A stretch of 64,000 bases of DNA from Luteolibacter arcticus (GTDB lineage Bacteria > Verrucomicrobiota > Verrucomicrobiia > Verrucomicrobiales > Akkermansiaceae): contig NZ_JAPDDT010000024.1 in assembly GCF_025950235.1 (NCBI RefSeq), positions 1 to 64,000 of the forward strand, given 5' to 3'. Below the pieces are notes generated by a model. That model saw only the letters and a program-made list of their open reading frames with translations, made no database searches and was not told the DNA's origin. A program made the position numbers and the translations under genes. Positions within the stretch are counted from its first letter, which is position 1, and every line of letters starts with the position of its first letter. Below, in pieces: positions 54,122-63,536 of the stretch.

Positions 54122-55120
54122 TTATGGGCGCGCTACTTCGGCGACGATCTCGTAGCTGCGCTTGCGGTCCTCGTGGCGGTAGAAGCCGGAGTGAATCATG
54201 AGTTCGTCGGCGCCGGTAGCGGCGAGGACTTCTTCGAGCTTGGCCTTGACGGTTTCCGGCCCGCCGATGATGGCGGCGCCGAGGTGTTCATCGACTGCGG
54301 CCTTCTCGGCGGCGCTCCAGCGGAAGTCCATGGTGACGACGGGTGGAGGGACCGGGATGGGCGCGTGGCGGATGAGCTGGAGGATCATCTGCTGGACGGA
54401 AGTCGAGAGATGGCGCGCTTCTTCATCCGTGTCCGCGGCGATGACGGGCAGGCCGACCATCGCGTAAGGCTCCGGCCACGCGGTGGACGGTTGGAAATTC
54501 TCGCGGTAGATCTTGAGCGCCTGGAGCAGCAGCCGCGGCGCGAAGTGGGCGGCGAAGGCGAAGGGCAGGCCGAGGAAGGCGGCGAGCTGCGCGCTGAAGG
54601 TGCTGGAGCCGAGCAGCCACACGGGCACGTTTGAGTTCGCGCCGGGGATGGCTTTCACTCGTTGGGCGGCCTTTACGGGGCCTAACAGCGAGATGAGTTC
54701 CTGGACTTGATCCGGGAAATCGTCGGCGGCGGAAGGATCGCGGCGCAGGGCGCGAGAGGTCGTTTGGTCGGTTCCCGGCGCACGGCCGAGACCGAGGTCG
54801 ATGCGGCCGGGGAAGAGGGCTTCCAAGGTGCCGAATTGCTCGGCGATGATCAGCGGCGGGTGATTCGGCAGCATGATGCCGCCGGAGCCGACGCGGATGG
54901 TGGTGGTCGCCGCCGCGACGTGGCCGATGAGGACGGACGTGGCGGCACTGGCGATACCGGGGATATTGTGGTGCTCGGCCAGCCAGAAGCGCCGGTAGCC
55001 GAGCGCTTCGACGTGGCGGGCGAGGTCGGCGCTGTTGCGGAAGCTGTCCGCGACGGTGCCGCCTTCCGCGAGAGGGGAAAGGTCGAGCACTGAGAGGGGA
55101 GTGTCCGCTAGGCGTTTCAT
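54122..55120 (-). CDS. Luciferase-like flavin-dependent monooxygenase (LLM class)
   Basis: 332 residues. TIM-barrel family pattern: [53 protein letters not shown] and [11 protein letters not shown]. These features place it with the MsnO8/YhbW-type subgroup of bacterial LLM oxidoreductases that use reduced FMN. The substrate is unknown. It is the most distal of five oxidoreductases read from the promoter at about 59.4 kb, separated from the ene-reductase gene by a palindromic repeat. Confidence 0.85.
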   Translation of the reverse strand: MKRLADTPLSVLDLSPLAEGGTVADSFRNSADLARHVEALGYRRFWLAEHHNIPGIASAATSVLIGHVAAATTTIRVGSGGIMLPNHPPLIIAEQFGTLEALFPGRIDLGLGRAPGTDQTTSRALRRDPSAADDFPDQVQELISLLGPVKAAQRVKAIPGANSNVPVWLLGSSTFSAQLAAFLGLPFAFAAHFAPRLLLQALKIYRENFQPSTAWPEPYAMVGLPVIAADTDEEARHLSTSVQQMILQLIRHAPIPVPPPVVTMDFRWSAAEKAAVDEHLGAAIIGGPETVKAKLEEVLAATGADELMIHSGFYRHEDRKRSYEIVAEVARP

Positions 55121-55186
55121 TTTGTTAGATGGGGGGATTGGGTTGGATTGGGTGATTGGGTTGGATTAGGTTGATGATGGGCAGGG

Positions 55187-55277
55187 ACTGGGAGCGCGGG
55201 GTTTATCCCGCCTGACTTCGTTGTTGGAGTGGTGAGCTCAGGGGACCATTCGGGCGGAATGAATTCCGCGTTCCCAG
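55187..55277. repeat. Intergenic three-way-junction repeat, full copy 2
   Basis: The same architecture as 21781-21858. Outer arms CTGGGAGCGCGG and CCGCGTTCCCAG pair with a single G-T wobble; the inner hairpins GCGGG..CCCGC and CGGAAT-GA-ATTCCG are conserved, while the connecting sequence differs. A compensated pair and conserved loops indicate that the structure is maintained. It sits between the LLM monooxygenase and ene-reductase genes. Confidence 0.8.
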
Positions 55278-55298
55278 GGGATGGGCGCTGCCGGTGGA

Positions 55299-56360
55299 TC
55301 AGGCGGGCTGCCCGGCTTCCTCTAGCGTCGGGTAGTCGAGGTAGCCCTCGGGGCCGCCGCCGTAGAATTTTGAGGGATCGGGTTGGTTGAACGGGGCGTC
55401 GGTGGCGAGGCGTTCGACGAGATCGGGATTCGCGATGTAGAGGCGGCCGTAGGAGATGGCGTCGGCTTCGTTCGCAGCGAGGAGTTGTTCGCCTTCCGCC
55501 TTGGTCAGCTCCTGGTTTGCGATGAAGGCTCCGGTGAAGGACTTGCGGATGGTCTTGCTGATGCGCGGGTCGGCGCCGAGCGGTTCGCGGACGAAGAGAA
55601 AGGCGATGTCGCGGGCCGTGGCCTCGCGGGCGATGAAGCCATAGGTGGCGGCGGGATCGGAATCGTCGTCTGGATTGGGCGAGAGGTGCAGGCCCACGCG
55701 GTCTGCTCCCCAAACGGAGACGGCGGCGTCCACGGCTTCCAGCATGAAGCGGGCGCGATTTTCGATGCTGCCACCGAAGGAGTCGGTGCGCTGGTTGATG
55801 CGGTCGTTGAGAAACTGGTGCGGCAGGTAGCCGTTCGCACCGTGGATCTCCACGCCATCGAAGCCGGCGGCGAGCGCGTTCTCGGCGGCCTTGCGATAGT
55901 CCTCGATGATGGCAGGGATCTCCGTGAGCTCCAGCGCGCGTGGAGTATCATAAGGCTTCTGCGGGCGCAGCAGGCTGACGTGCCCCGGCGCGGCGATGGC
56001 GCTGGAGGACACGGGCTGATCGCCATTCAGATAATGCGGATCGGAAATGCGGCCGACGTGCCAGAGCTGGGCGAGGATGCGCCCGCCGGCTTCGTGGACG
56101 GCCTTGGTGACGAGCTTCCAGCCCTCGACTTGCGCGGCGGACCAGAGGCCCGGCGTGTCGGGGTAGCCGACGCCTTGCGGTGAGATGGACGTGGCCTCGG
56201 CGAGGATCAGGCCGGCGGAACTACGTTGCTTGTAGTACTCGGCCATCATCGCGTTCGGCACTCGGCCTTCGCTGGAGCGGCAACGCGTGAGCGGGGCCAT
56301 GACGATACGGTTCGGGAGATCCCATGCGCCGATGCGGACGGGTGTGTGAAGCTTGGACAT
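55299..56360 (-). CDS. nemA: Old yellow enzyme-family ene-reductase
   Basis: 353 residues. FMN-dependent TIM barrel: NRIVMAPLTRCRS near the N-terminus, the conserved GGRILAQLWHVGRIS, and the active-site VEIHGANGYLPHQFL with His/Asn. NemA/XenB-like enzymes reduce activated C=C bonds, N-ethylmaleimide and nitro compounds with NADPH. It lies 22 bases downstream of the alcohol dehydrogenase on the same strand and is part of the presumed electrophile-detoxification operon. Confidence 0.88.
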   Translation of the reverse strand: MSKLHTPVRIGAWDLPNRIVMAPLTRCRSSEGRVPNAMMAEYYKQRSSAGLILAEATSISPQGVGYPDTPGLWSAAQVEGWKLVTKAVHEAGGRILAQLWHVGRISDPHYLNGDQPVSSSAIAAPGHVSLLRPQKPYDTPRALELTEIPAIIEDYRKAAENALAAGFDGVEIHGANGYLPHQFLNDRINQRTDSFGGSIENRARFMLEAVDAAVSVWGADRVGLHLSPNPDDDSDPAATYGFIAREATARDIAFLFVREPLGADPRISKTIRKSFTGAFIANQELTKAEGEQLLAANEADAISYGRLYIANPDLVERLATDAPFNQPDPSKFYGGGPEGYLDYPTLEEAGQPA

Positions 56361-56382
56361 GATTCGTTCCTTTCGTTTCGGT

Positions 56383-57432
56383 TCAGTTCTTCAAAGAGGC
56401 CATGTCGATCACGAAGCGGTACTTCACGTCGCCTTTCAGCAGACGCTCGTAGGCTTCGTTGATCTGTTGGATGTCGATGATCTCGATCTCGCTGACGATT
56501 TGCTTCTCGCTGCAGAAATCGAGCATCTCCTGGGTCTCGGCGATGCCGCCGATGGCAGAGCCGGAGAAGCTGCGGCGCGGCAGCAGGAGATTGAAGGCGG
56601 CGACTGGCAGCGGATTTTCCGGCGCGCCGACGAGGGTGAGATTGCCGTCCAGCTTGAGAAGCGAGAGGTAGGCATTGATGTCATGTTCCGCAGAGACGGC
56701 ATCGAGGATGAAGTCGAAGCTCATGGCGTGCTTCGCCATGGCATTGGCGTCCGTGGAGATCACCACTTCATTGGCGCCGAGCTTCAGGCCGTCCTCGACC
56801 TTCGACGGCGAGGTGGTGAAGAGGACGGTGTGGGCGCCGAGGGCATGGGCAAACTTCACGCCCATGTGGCCGAGTCCTCCGAGACCGACGATGCCGACCT
56901 TTTGGCCTGGGCCGACCTTCCAATGATGGAGTGGAGAGTACGTGGTGATGCCCGCGCAGAGCAGCGGGGCGACGGCGGCGAGGTCGAGATTGGCAGGCAC
57001 CTTCAGCGTGAAGGCCTCATCCACGACGATCGAGTCCGAGTAGCCGCCGTAGGTGATGCCGCCGAGGTGCTTGTCCTGGCCATTGTAGGTAAAGGTGGGG
57101 AATTGCAGGCAGTACTGCTCGAGTCCGGCTTCACAACTCGTGCAGGTGCGGCACGAGTCCACCATGCAGCCGACCGCGGCGAGATCGCCTTCCTTGAACT
57201 TGGTGACGTGGTCGCCCACCTTCGTTACGCGGCCGACGATCTCGTGGCCGGGGACGCAGGGATAGATGGTGTTGTGCCACTCATTGCGCGCCTGGTGGAG
57301 ATCGGAATGGCAGACGCCGCAGAAGAGGATGTCGATGTGGACGTCATGCGCGCCGGGCTCACGGCGCTCGATGGAGAGCGGGGCGAGGGCGGAGGTGGCG
57401 GTTTGGGCGGCGTAGGATTTGGAGGAACTCAT
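56383..57432 (-). CDS. NADP-dependent zinc alcohol dehydrogenase (YahK/cinnamyl-alcohol type)
   Basis: 349 residues from ATG 57432. Catalytic zinc site CGVCHSDLHQ and PGHEIVG; structural zinc cysteines in CRTCTSCEAGLEQYC; cofactor motif GLGGLGHMG. Reduces aldehydes to alcohols with NADPH in well-studied relatives. Its context between an SDR and an ene-reductase suggests broad aldehyde and electrophile clearance. A pair of strong hairpins separates it from the SDR gene upstream. Confidence 0.88.
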   Translation of the reverse strand: MSSSKSYAAQTATSALAPLSIERREPGAHDVHIDILFCGVCHSDLHQARNEWHNTIYPCVPGHEIVGRVTKVGDHVTKFKEGDLAAVGCMVDSCRTCTSCEAGLEQYCLQFPTFTYNGQDKHLGGITYGGYSDSIVVDEAFTLKVPANLDLAAVAPLLCAGITTYSPLHHWKVGPGQKVGIVGLGGLGHMGVKFAHALGAHTVLFTTSPSKVEDGLKLGANEVVISTDANAMAKHAMSFDFILDAVSAEHDINAYLSLLKLDGNLTLVGAPENPLPVAAFNLLLPRRSFSGSAIGGIAETQEMLDFCSEKQIVSEIEIIDIQQINEAYERLLKGDVKYRFVIDMASLKN

Positions 57433-57477
57433 GGTGGCGTGGAAGGGGCGGCTTTTTTTGGCGAGGCGAGATAAAGG

Positions 57478-57523
57478 GGAGGGGCGGGACGCCCCTCCAA
57501 CGGACTGGGGCAAGATGCCCCAG
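57478..57523. repeat. Two tandem tight hairpins between SDR and ADH genes
   Basis: GGAGGGGCG/CGCCCCTCC (57478-57498, loop GGA) and CTGGGGCA/TGCCCCAG (57505-57523, loop AGA) are perfect palindromes with three-base loops. They lie within a presumed operon and may tune expression between SDR and ADH. The first resembles GC-rich mobile palindromes of other genomes; no other copy was seen here. Confidence 0.7.
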
Positions 57524-57532
57524 CTACGCTTG

Positions 57533-58327
57533 TTAGAAGAGGCTGTGGAGGAGGCCGCCTTCGGCGCGCAGGGCGGCGCCATTGGTGGCGGCGGAGCGTG
57601 GGCTGGCGATGTAGGCGACGAATGAGGCGATCTCATCGGTCTGGATGAAGCGGCGCAGCAGTGAATTCGGCCGCATGGTGGTGAAGAACTCCTTCTCCAC
57701 TTGCTCGGACGGCTTGTTCTGGTCGCGGGCGAGATCCTTGACGAATTGCTCCACACCCTCTGACCAGGTGGGACCGGGCATGATGGTATTCACGGTGACG
57801 CCGGTGCCGGTGGTGAGGTTCGCGAGGCCGCGGGAAAGCGAGACCTGCATGGTTTTCGTGACGCCGTAGTGGATCATCTCGGCCGGCACGTCGGAGGACG
57901 ACTCGCTGGAGATGAAGATGATGCGGCCCCAATCGCGTGACTTCATCTTCGACAGGTAGGCGCGGCTCAGGCGCATGCCGCTCATGAAATTGGTCTCGAA
58001 GAAGCGGTACCAATCGGCATCGGGAATTTCCTCGAAGGGCTTCGGCTCGAAGATGCCGAGGTTGTTGACGAGAATTTCGACGTCGGGGAATTCAGCGGCG
58101 ATCTTGTCGGACTCTTCGACCTTGCCGAGGTCGCCGGCGAAGCTTTCGAGGGCGGCGTCGGGGAGATCCTTGCGGATGGCGGCGATGGCTTCATCGACGC
58201 GGGCCTGGGTGCGGCCATTGATGATGACGCGGGCACCTTCCGCGGCGAGGGTCTTGGCGATGGCGAGACCGATGCCGGCGGTGGAGCCGGTGACGAGGGC
58301 GAGTTTGCCGGTGAGTTGGAGGTCCAT
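57533..58327 (-). CDS. Short-chain dehydrogenase/reductase
   Basis: 264 residues. Cofactor motif TGSTAGIGLAIA, NNLG, catalytic Ser in FISSESSSDVP, and Tyr-x3-Lys in IHYGVTKTM. The first position after the Rossmann loop (INGRTQARVDEA) suggests NADP use. A carbonyl reductase role in the oxidoreductase operon is likely. The stop TAA is embedded in a CTAACA word. The upstream gene (aldo/keto reductase) ends 28 bases away. Confidence 0.85.
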   Translation of the reverse strand: MDLQLTGKLALVTGSTAGIGLAIAKTLAAEGARVIINGRTQARVDEAIAAIRKDLPDAALESFAGDLGKVEESDKIAAEFPDVEILVNNLGIFEPKPFEEIPDADWYRFFETNFMSGMRLSRAYLSKMKSRDWGRIIFISSESSSDVPAEMIHYGVTKTMQVSLSRGLANLTTGTGVTVNTIMPGPTWSEGVEQFVKDLARDQNKPSEQVEKEFFTTMRPNSLLRRFIQTDEIASFVAYIASPRSAATNGAALRAEGGLLHSLF

Positions 58328-58354
58328 AATTTCGGAGGGGTTGGTGAGTTCGGT

Positions 58355-59386
58355 TCAGGCGACGGGCGAGGGGTTCCGCTCGAAGTAGGCCTGGTGGAAA
58401 TACGGATACGCCCTTGGTGTATCGCTCGCGGCATCGAGTTTGGCCACCTGCTCTTTTGTAAGGTTCCAGCCGACCGCGCCGAGGTTCTGGCGGAGCTGCT
58501 CTTCATTGCGCGCGCCGATGACGACCGTGGAAACGGTTGGGCGCTGGAGAATCCAGTTGATCGCGATCTGCGGGACGGTCTTGCCGGTTTCCGCGGCGAC
58601 CTCGTCGAGCGCATCGACCACGCGGTAAAGATATTCGTCATCGACCGGCGGGGCGATATCCACATTGAGCTGGGATTGCAGGCGGCTGTCCTTCGGCAGC
58701 GGGGTGCCGCGGCGGATCTTGCCGGTGAGGCGGGCCCAGCCGAGCGGGCTCCACACGACCGCGCCGACCTTTTGGTCGAGGCCGAGCGGCATCAGATCCC
58801 ACTCGTAGCTGCGGCCGATGAGTGAGTAGTAGGCCTGGTGCGCGACGTAGCGGGTCCAGCCGTATTTCTCGGTGACGGCGAGCGATTTCATGAGGTGCCA
58901 GCCGGAGAAATTCGACACGCCGAGGTAGCGGATCTTGCCGGCCTTCACGAAGCCATCGAGCGTGGCGAGCGTCTCCTCGACCGGGGTCTGCGCGTCGAAG
59001 CCGTGGAGCTGGAAAAGATCGATGTAGTCGGTGCCGAGGCGCTTCAGGCTGCGCTCGATCGCGCGGGTCAGGTGATGGCGGGACGAGCCGAGATCATTCG
59101 GTCCCTCGCCGGTGCGGAAGGTGGACTTGGTCGAGATGATCACCTCGTCGCGGCGGCCGGCGATGGCCTTGCCCAGGATTTCCTCCGCCTGGCCCGCGGA
59201 GTAGACGTCGGCGCTGTCGAACATGTTCAGCCCGGCTTCCAGGCTGATGTCGATGAGCCGCTTGGCGTCCTCGACCTGGCTATTACCCCAAGCGGAGAAG
59301 AGCGGGCCATCGCCGCCGAAGGTGCCGGTGCCGAGCGTGAGGACGGGGACCTTGAGGCCCGAGCCGCCGAGAAGTCGATGTTCCAT
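58355..59386 (-). CDS. Aldo/keto reductase
   Basis: 343 residues from ATG 59386 (MEHRLLGGSGLKVP); an upstream frame would extend into the promoter and overlap the operator. The AKR tetrad is visible: Asp and Tyr in FDSADVYSAGQAEE, Lys in IISTKS and His in LFQLHGFDAQ. It resembles YghZ/Kv-beta-like AKRs that reduce aldehydes such as methylglyoxal. First gene of the oxidoreductase operon, directly after the ArsR operator region. Confidence 0.9.
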   Translation of the reverse strand: MEHRLLGGSGLKVPVLTLGTGTFGGDGPLFSAWGNSQVEDAKRLIDISLEAGLNMFDSADVYSAGQAEEILGKAIAGRRDEVIISTKSTFRTGEGPNDLGSSRHHLTRAIERSLKRLGTDYIDLFQLHGFDAQTPVEETLATLDGFVKAGKIRYLGVSNFSGWHLMKSLAVTEKYGWTRYVAHQAYYSLIGRSYEWDLMPLGLDQKVGAVVWSPLGWARLTGKIRRGTPLPKDSRLQSQLNVDIAPPVDDEYLYRVVDALDEVAAETGKTVPQIAINWILQRPTVSTVVIGARNEEQLRQNLGAVGWNLTKEQVAKLDAASDTPRAYPYFHQAYFERNPSPVA

Positions 59387-59404
59387 GATGGGGTGGAAAG
59401 GTTG

Positions 59405-59428
59405 GTTGTTCGAAGTTCGTCGAACAAC
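59405..59428. promoter_or_regulatory. Operator palindrome 1 for the ArsR-type regulator
   Basis: A perfect 9-base inverted repeat, GTTGTTCGA (59405-59413) and TCGAACAAC (59420-59428), with a six-base spacer, lies in the divergent gap 19-42 bases upstream of the aldo/keto reductase start. Its half-site TTGTTCGA recurs in part at 59461-59476. Binding by the adjacent ArsR protein is inferred from position and symmetry. Confidence 0.6.
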
Positions 59429-59460
59429 TAAGCCCACTTTGGCGCGCGTCAAATTTTAAT

Positions 59461-59476
59461 TTCGACGATTGTCGAA
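59461..59476. promoter_or_regulatory. Operator palindrome 2 for the ArsR-type regulator
   Basis: TTCGAC (59461-59466) and GTCGAA (59471-59476) form a second dyad with a four-base spacer, followed by CAAAGG. It sits about 30 bases upstream of the regulator's start, so repression of both directions by one protein is plausible. Confidence 0.5.
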
Positions 59477-59504
59477 CAAAGGACCGGTGCTACCTTGCGT
59501 CGCG

Positions 59505-59834
59505 ATGAAGCCCTACACCCATCCATCGATCCGCGAAGTCACCCTGCCGATGGTGATGCAAGCGCTGTCGGATCCGATGCGGATCGAGATCCTGCGGACG
59601 CTGATGGATGCCGGCGAGCTGGCCTGCGGCGACATCCCGCTGACGATTTCCAAGGCGACGGTGTCGCATCACTTCGCGGTGCTGCGCGAGGCCGGGCTGA
59701 TCCTCACCCGCACCGAGGGCACACGCTGCCTGAACTCCGTGCGGCAGGAGGAGCTGGAGGCGCGTTTTCCCGGGCTGATCGATCTGGTGATGGCGGAAAA
59801 AACGAAGAAATCCGGGAAGAAGGCGAAGGTCTGA
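59505..59834 (+). CDS. ArsR-family transcriptional regulator
   Basis: 109 residues from ATG 59505. Winged HTH of the ArsR type: VMQALSDPMRIEILRTLMD, ISKATVSHHFAVLREAGLIL, TRTEGTRCLN. Two cysteines (Cys41 and Cys75) could sense electrophiles or oxidants, as in redox ArsR or DUF24-like regulators; no metal-site motif such as CxC is present. Divergent from the oxidoreductase operon with two dyads in between, so it probably represses it until stress. The lysine-rich tail is unusual. Confidence 0.86.
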   Translation: MKPYTHPSIREVTLPMVMQALSDPMRIEILRTLMDAGELACGDIPLTISKATVSHHFAVLREAGLILTRTEGTRCLNSVRQEELEARFPGLIDLVMAEKTKKSGKKAKV

Positions 59835-59919
59835 GCGCTCCCAGCGTCCGGTGCCATCGTCGTGACGTTTTTTGGCTGCGTCGCGCGGGAAGCCCGCTAG
59901 CATCGCAGACGCTCACTCC

Positions 59920-60378
59920 ATGAAAACCTTCACGCTTCAGGTCAATGGCCAGCCGCGCACCGCGGAAGTGGCCGAAGACACGCCCCTCCTGTGGGTGCTG
60001 CGGGATCACCTCGATCTCGTTGGCACGAAATTCGGCTGCGGCATGAGCCTGTGCGGCGCGTGCACGGTGCACCTCGACGGGCAGGCGGTCCGCGCCTGCG
60101 TGACGCCGGTTTCCGCCGTCGGCGAACGCAAGGTCACCACCATCGAAGGCCTCGCCACGAACGGCAAGCTGACCGCGCTGCAGCAGGCGTGGTGCGACCT
60201 CGACGTCGCCCAATGCGGCTACTGCCAGGCAGGGCAGATCATGTGCGCCACGGCCCTGCTCAATGAAAAGCCGGACCCGACCGATGAGGACATCGATCTG
60301 GCGATGTCGGGGAATCTCTGCCGCTGCGCGACCTACACGCGCATCCGCCAAGCCATCCATACCGCCGCCGCGAAATGA
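59920..60378 (+). CDS. Isoquinoline 1-oxidoreductase-type iron-sulfur subunit (IorA-like)
   Basis: 152 residues from ATG 59920. Plant-type 2Fe-2S cluster Cys40, Cys45, Cys48 and Cys60 (CGMSLCGAC), second cluster Cys99, Cys102, Cys134 and Cys136 (CGYC and CRC). Typical small subunit of molybdenum hydroxylases. It passes electrons from the molybdenum subunit encoded next; the downstream start overlaps its stop. Whether the substrate is an N-heterocycle or an aldehyde cannot be read. Confidence 0.9.
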   Translation: MKTFTLQVNGQPRTAEVAEDTPLLWVLRDHLDLVGTKFGCGMSLCGACTVHLDGQAVRACVTPVSAVGERKVTTIEGLATNGKLTALQQAWCDLDVAQCGYCQAGQIMCATALLNEKPDPTDEDIDLAMSGNLCRCATYTRIRQAIHTAAAK

Positions 60379-62558
60379 ACACGCCCTCTCTTGATCGCCG
60401 CGGGTTTTTCCGCGTGTCCGCCCTTGCCAGTGGCGGCTTCTTGCTTGGATGGAATGCGGAGGCCGCGGAGGAAACCGCTGCGGCTGCTGCGGCCGCATTT
60501 TCGCCGAATGCTTTCATTCGCATCACGCCCGAGGGGCTGGTGACGATCTTCGCGAAGAACCCGGAGGTGGGGCAGGGGGTGAAGACCTCGCTGCCGATGA
60601 TCATTGCCGAGGAGCTGGAGATCCCGTGGGAGAAGGTGACGGTGGAGCAGGCACCGGTGAATCAGGCCGCTTTCGGCAACCAGATGGCCGGCGGCAGCAT
60701 GTCCACGCCCACGAACTACGACAGGCTTCGTAGAATGGGCGCGATTGCCCGCACGATGCTGGTGGAGGCGGCGGCCAAGGAGTGGGGCGTTTCTGTGGAC
60801 GAGTGCGAGGCGGTGGCGGGCGAGGTGATTCACAAGGCAAGCGGCAAGAAGCTGTCCTACGGGGCGCTTGCTGCCGCGGCGTCGAAGCTGCCGGTGCCGG
60901 ACGAGAAGTCGGTGAAGCTGAAGAAGGTGGCGGACTTCAAGCTGTTAGGAAAGCGCATCGGCGGTGTGGACAATCCGAAGATCGTCACGGGGCAACCGCT
61001 GTTCGGGATCGACCAGAAGCATCCGGGCATGAAGTACGCCGCCTATGTGCGGTGCCCGGTTTTCACCGGCAAGGTGAAGGACGCGGACCTCGACGCGGTG
61101 AAGAAGCTGCCGGGTGTGGTGGATGCTTTCGTGATCGAGGGCACGGGCGATCACTATGGCTTGCTGCCCGGGGTGGCGATCGTGGCGAACGATACATGGA
61201 GCGCTTTCAAAGCCAGGGAGGCCTTGAAGGTGTCGTGGGATGCGGAGGCGAAGGAGAGCTTCGCCGCCCATGCAAAGAAGGCGGCCGAGGTGATGCCGGG
61301 CGAGGGGAAGGAGATTCGCAAGACCGGCGAGCCGGACTTCCCCGATGATGGGAAGACGATTGCCGCGGAGTATCACTACCCGCACCTGTCGCATGCGAAT
61401 CTGGAGCCGCAGAACTGCACGGCGGTCTTCAAGGATGGTGCGATCGAGGTGTGGGCGCCGACGCAGAATCCCGGCTCGGGCATCGATGGCATCGCGAAGG
61501 CGCTGAAGATTCCGAAGGACAAGGTCACGGTCCACATGACCCGCATCGGCGGCGGCTTCGGGCGGCGCTTGATGGGGGACTTCATGGTCGAGTGCGCGGC
61601 GATCGCGCAGAAGCTCAATGGCACGCCGGTGAAGCTGACCTGGACGCGCGATCAGGATCTGGCGCATGATTACTACCGCGCCGGGGGCTGGCATCGCTTC
61701 CGCGGACGCGTGGATGATGCGGGCAAGCTGGTTGCGTGGGCGGATCACTTCGTGACCTTTGGGCTGAATAGCGATGATCGGCCCGGTAATGGCGCGGATC
61801 TCGGTGGGGATGAGTTCCCGAGCCGGTTCGTGCCGAACCTGTTGCTGGAACGGACGATTTTTCCGAGCAACACGCCGCTCGGTTGGTGGCGGGCACCGGG
61901 ATCGTGTGCGCTGGGGTGGGCGATCCAGAGCTTCATCGATGAGATGGCAGTCGCCGCGAAGAAGGATCCGCTGGAGTTCCGTTTGGAGCTGTTAGGCGAG
62001 GACCGCGAGGTGGCGCCGAGCGGTGGCCGCGGTGCGCCCTACAACGCGACCCGCATGAAGGGCGTGCTGAAGGTGGCGGCGGAGAAGGCGGGCTGGGGCG
62101 AGAAGCTCGAGAAGGGTCGCGGCCGTGGCATCGCCTTCCACTTCAGCCATCTCGGCTATGTCGCGGTGGTGGCGGATGTGACCGTGAGCAAGGACGGCAA
62201 GCTCAAGGTGAACAAGCTGACCGCGGGCGTGGATGTCGGTCCGATCATGAACTTGAGCGGTGCGGAGAATCAGGTGGAGGGCTCGATGATCGACGGGCTG
62301 AGCGCGGCGTGGTTCCAGGAGATCACGGTGGAGGAGGGCGCGGTGCAGCAGAAGAACTTCCATGAGTACCGGCTGCTCACGATGAAGGACGCGCCGCAGG
62401 TGGAGGTCCACTTCGTGAAGTCGGACTTTCCGCCGACGGGCCTCGGCGAGCCGGCGCTACCGCCGACCGCACCGGCGATCACCAATGCGATCTTCGCCGC
62501 GACGGGGAAGCGGGTGCGGACGCTGCCATTGGCGAAGCAGGATCTGAGTTGGACTTGA
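60375..62558 (+). CDS. Isoquinoline 1-oxidoreductase-type molybdopterin subunit (IorB-like), Tat-exported
   Basis: 727 residues. A Tat signal ([19 protein letters not shown]) indicates periplasmic export. The xanthine-oxidase family fold follows: [53 protein letters not shown], and the catalytic Glu in [14 protein letters not shown]. The Ior group uses molybdopterin cytosine dinucleotide and oxidises aldehydes or heterocycles, passing electrons to cytochromes. No cytochrome gene follows; the XdhC and MocA-like genes do. Confidence 0.9.
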   Translation: MNTPSLDRRGFFRVSALASGGFLLGWNAEAAEETAAAAAAAFSPNAFIRITPEGLVTIFAKNPEVGQGVKTSLPMIIAEELEIPWEKVTVEQAPVNQAAFGNQMAGGSMSTPTNYDRLRRMGAIARTMLVEAAAKEWGVSVDECEAVAGEVIHKASGKKLSYGALAAAASKLPVPDEKSVKLKKVADFKLLGKRIGGVDNPKIVTGQPLFGIDQKHPGMKYAAYVRCPVFTGKVKDADLDAVKKLPGVVDAFVIEGTGDHYGLLPGVAIVANDTWSAFKAREALKVSWDAEAKESFAAHAKKAAEVMPGEGKEIRKTGEPDFPDDGKTIAAEYHYPHLSHANLEPQNCTAVFKDGAIEVWAPTQNPGSGIDGIAKALKIPKDKVTVHMTRIGGGFGRRLMGDFMVECAAIAQKLNGTPVKLTWTRDQDLAHDYYRAGGWHRFRGRVDDAGKLVAWADHFVTFGLNSDDRPGNGADLGGDEFPSRFVPNLLLERTIFPSNTPLGWWRAPGSCALGWAIQSFIDEMAVAAKKDPLEFRLELLGEDREVAPSGGRGAPYNATRMKGVLKVAAEKAGWGEKLEKGRGRGIAFHFSHLGYVAVVADVTVSKDGKLKVNKLTAGVDVGPIMNLSGAENQVEGSMIDGLSAAWFQEITVEEGAVQQKNFHEYRLLTMKDAPQVEVHFVKSDFPPTGLGEPALPPTAPAITNAIFAATGKRVRTLPLAKQDLSWT

Positions 62559-62588
62559 GCGGAAGGTGAGACGAGCTTGCGATTCATC

Positions 62589-63536
62589 ATGAGCGATTGG
62601 CCCTTTCTCTTCGACTTCGCGCGGCAGCACCGTGGCGGGCGGCTGGCGCTGGCCACGCTGGTGGCACGCGAGGGATCGAGCTACCGGCAGCCGGGAGCGC
62701 GGATGTTGATCGCGGAGGATCTTTCGTTTTGTGGCTCGCTTAGCGGCGGGTGCCTGGAGGAAGGCATCGCGACTACCGCGCGGAAGGTGTTTTCCGAAGG
62801 GAGACCGGAGCGGATGGTCATCGACACGCGGCCGCACTTCGGCTGTCCGGGGAAGCTGCATGTGCAGGTGGAGGAGATCGGGCCGGAGCTGATTGGCCGG
62901 ATCGAATCGGAGTTGCTCGAGCGGCGGAGCCTGCTGCTGGTGACGGACTCGCAGGGCACCCGTGCGGCTGCGGGCGAGGCTGGTGATTTGTTAGAGAAAG
63001 TCGTGCCGCCGCCGCGGTTGGTGGCGGTGGGATGGACGCCGGACATGGAGCCGGTGCTGGGATTTGCGGCGACTCTTGGATGGGAGCGGCACCGGGTGCT
63101 GCGCGATCATCGCATGACTGGAGACACCCCGCCTGTGGCAGGTGAGTGCATTCACGTGCTGGCGGCGGAGGACGTGATCCGCGCCTTCCGTCCCGACCCG
63201 GCGACGGCGGTGCTGGTGATGACGCATCACCTTGCGACCGACCTGGCATTCCTCCGTGAGATCTTGCCGGCGGGCTATGGTTACATCGGCTTGCTGGGGT
63301 CGAAGAGGAGACGGGAGACACTGTTGGCGGAGCTGGGCGGGCTGGGTTTGTTAGAAGATCCCTTGGTCACCGAGAGACTGCATGCGCCGGTGGGGCTGGA
63401 CCTTGGCGGGCATCATCCGGCGAGCATTGCCCTAGCGATTGTGGCGGAGATTCAAGCCGTGCTTGCGGGGGCCAGCGGTGGCTTCCTCCGCGACAAGACC
63501 GGCACCATTCACCCACAAGTCCTGTCGCTCGGATGA
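62589..63536 (+). CDS. XdhC/CoxI-family molybdenum hydroxylase maturation factor
   Basis: About 315 residues from ATG 62589 (MSDWPF); a TTG at 62577 is possible. The N-terminal XdhC/CoxI domain has [31 protein letters not shown] and [11 protein letters not shown]; the C-terminal Rossmann domain carries [15 protein letters not shown] and the end motif [20 protein letters not shown]. XdhC inserts the sulfurated cofactor into the hydroxylase. It is coupled by ATGA overlap to the MocA-like gene and is thus part of the iorAB module. Confidence 0.9.
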   Translation: MSDWPFLFDFARQHRGGRLALATLVAREGSSYRQPGARMLIAEDLSFCGSLSGGCLEEGIATTARKVFSEGRPERMVIDTRPHFGCPGKLHVQVEEIGPELIGRIESELLERRSLLLVTDSQGTRAAAGEAGDLLEKVVPPPRLVAVGWTPDMEPVLGFAATLGWERHRVLRDHRMTGDTPPVAGECIHVLAAEDVIRAFRPDPATAVLVMTHHLATDLAFLREILPAGYGYIGLLGSKRRRETLLAELGGLGLLEDPLVTERLHAPVGLDLGGHHPASIALAIVAEIQAVLAGASGGFLRDKTGTIHPQVLSLG

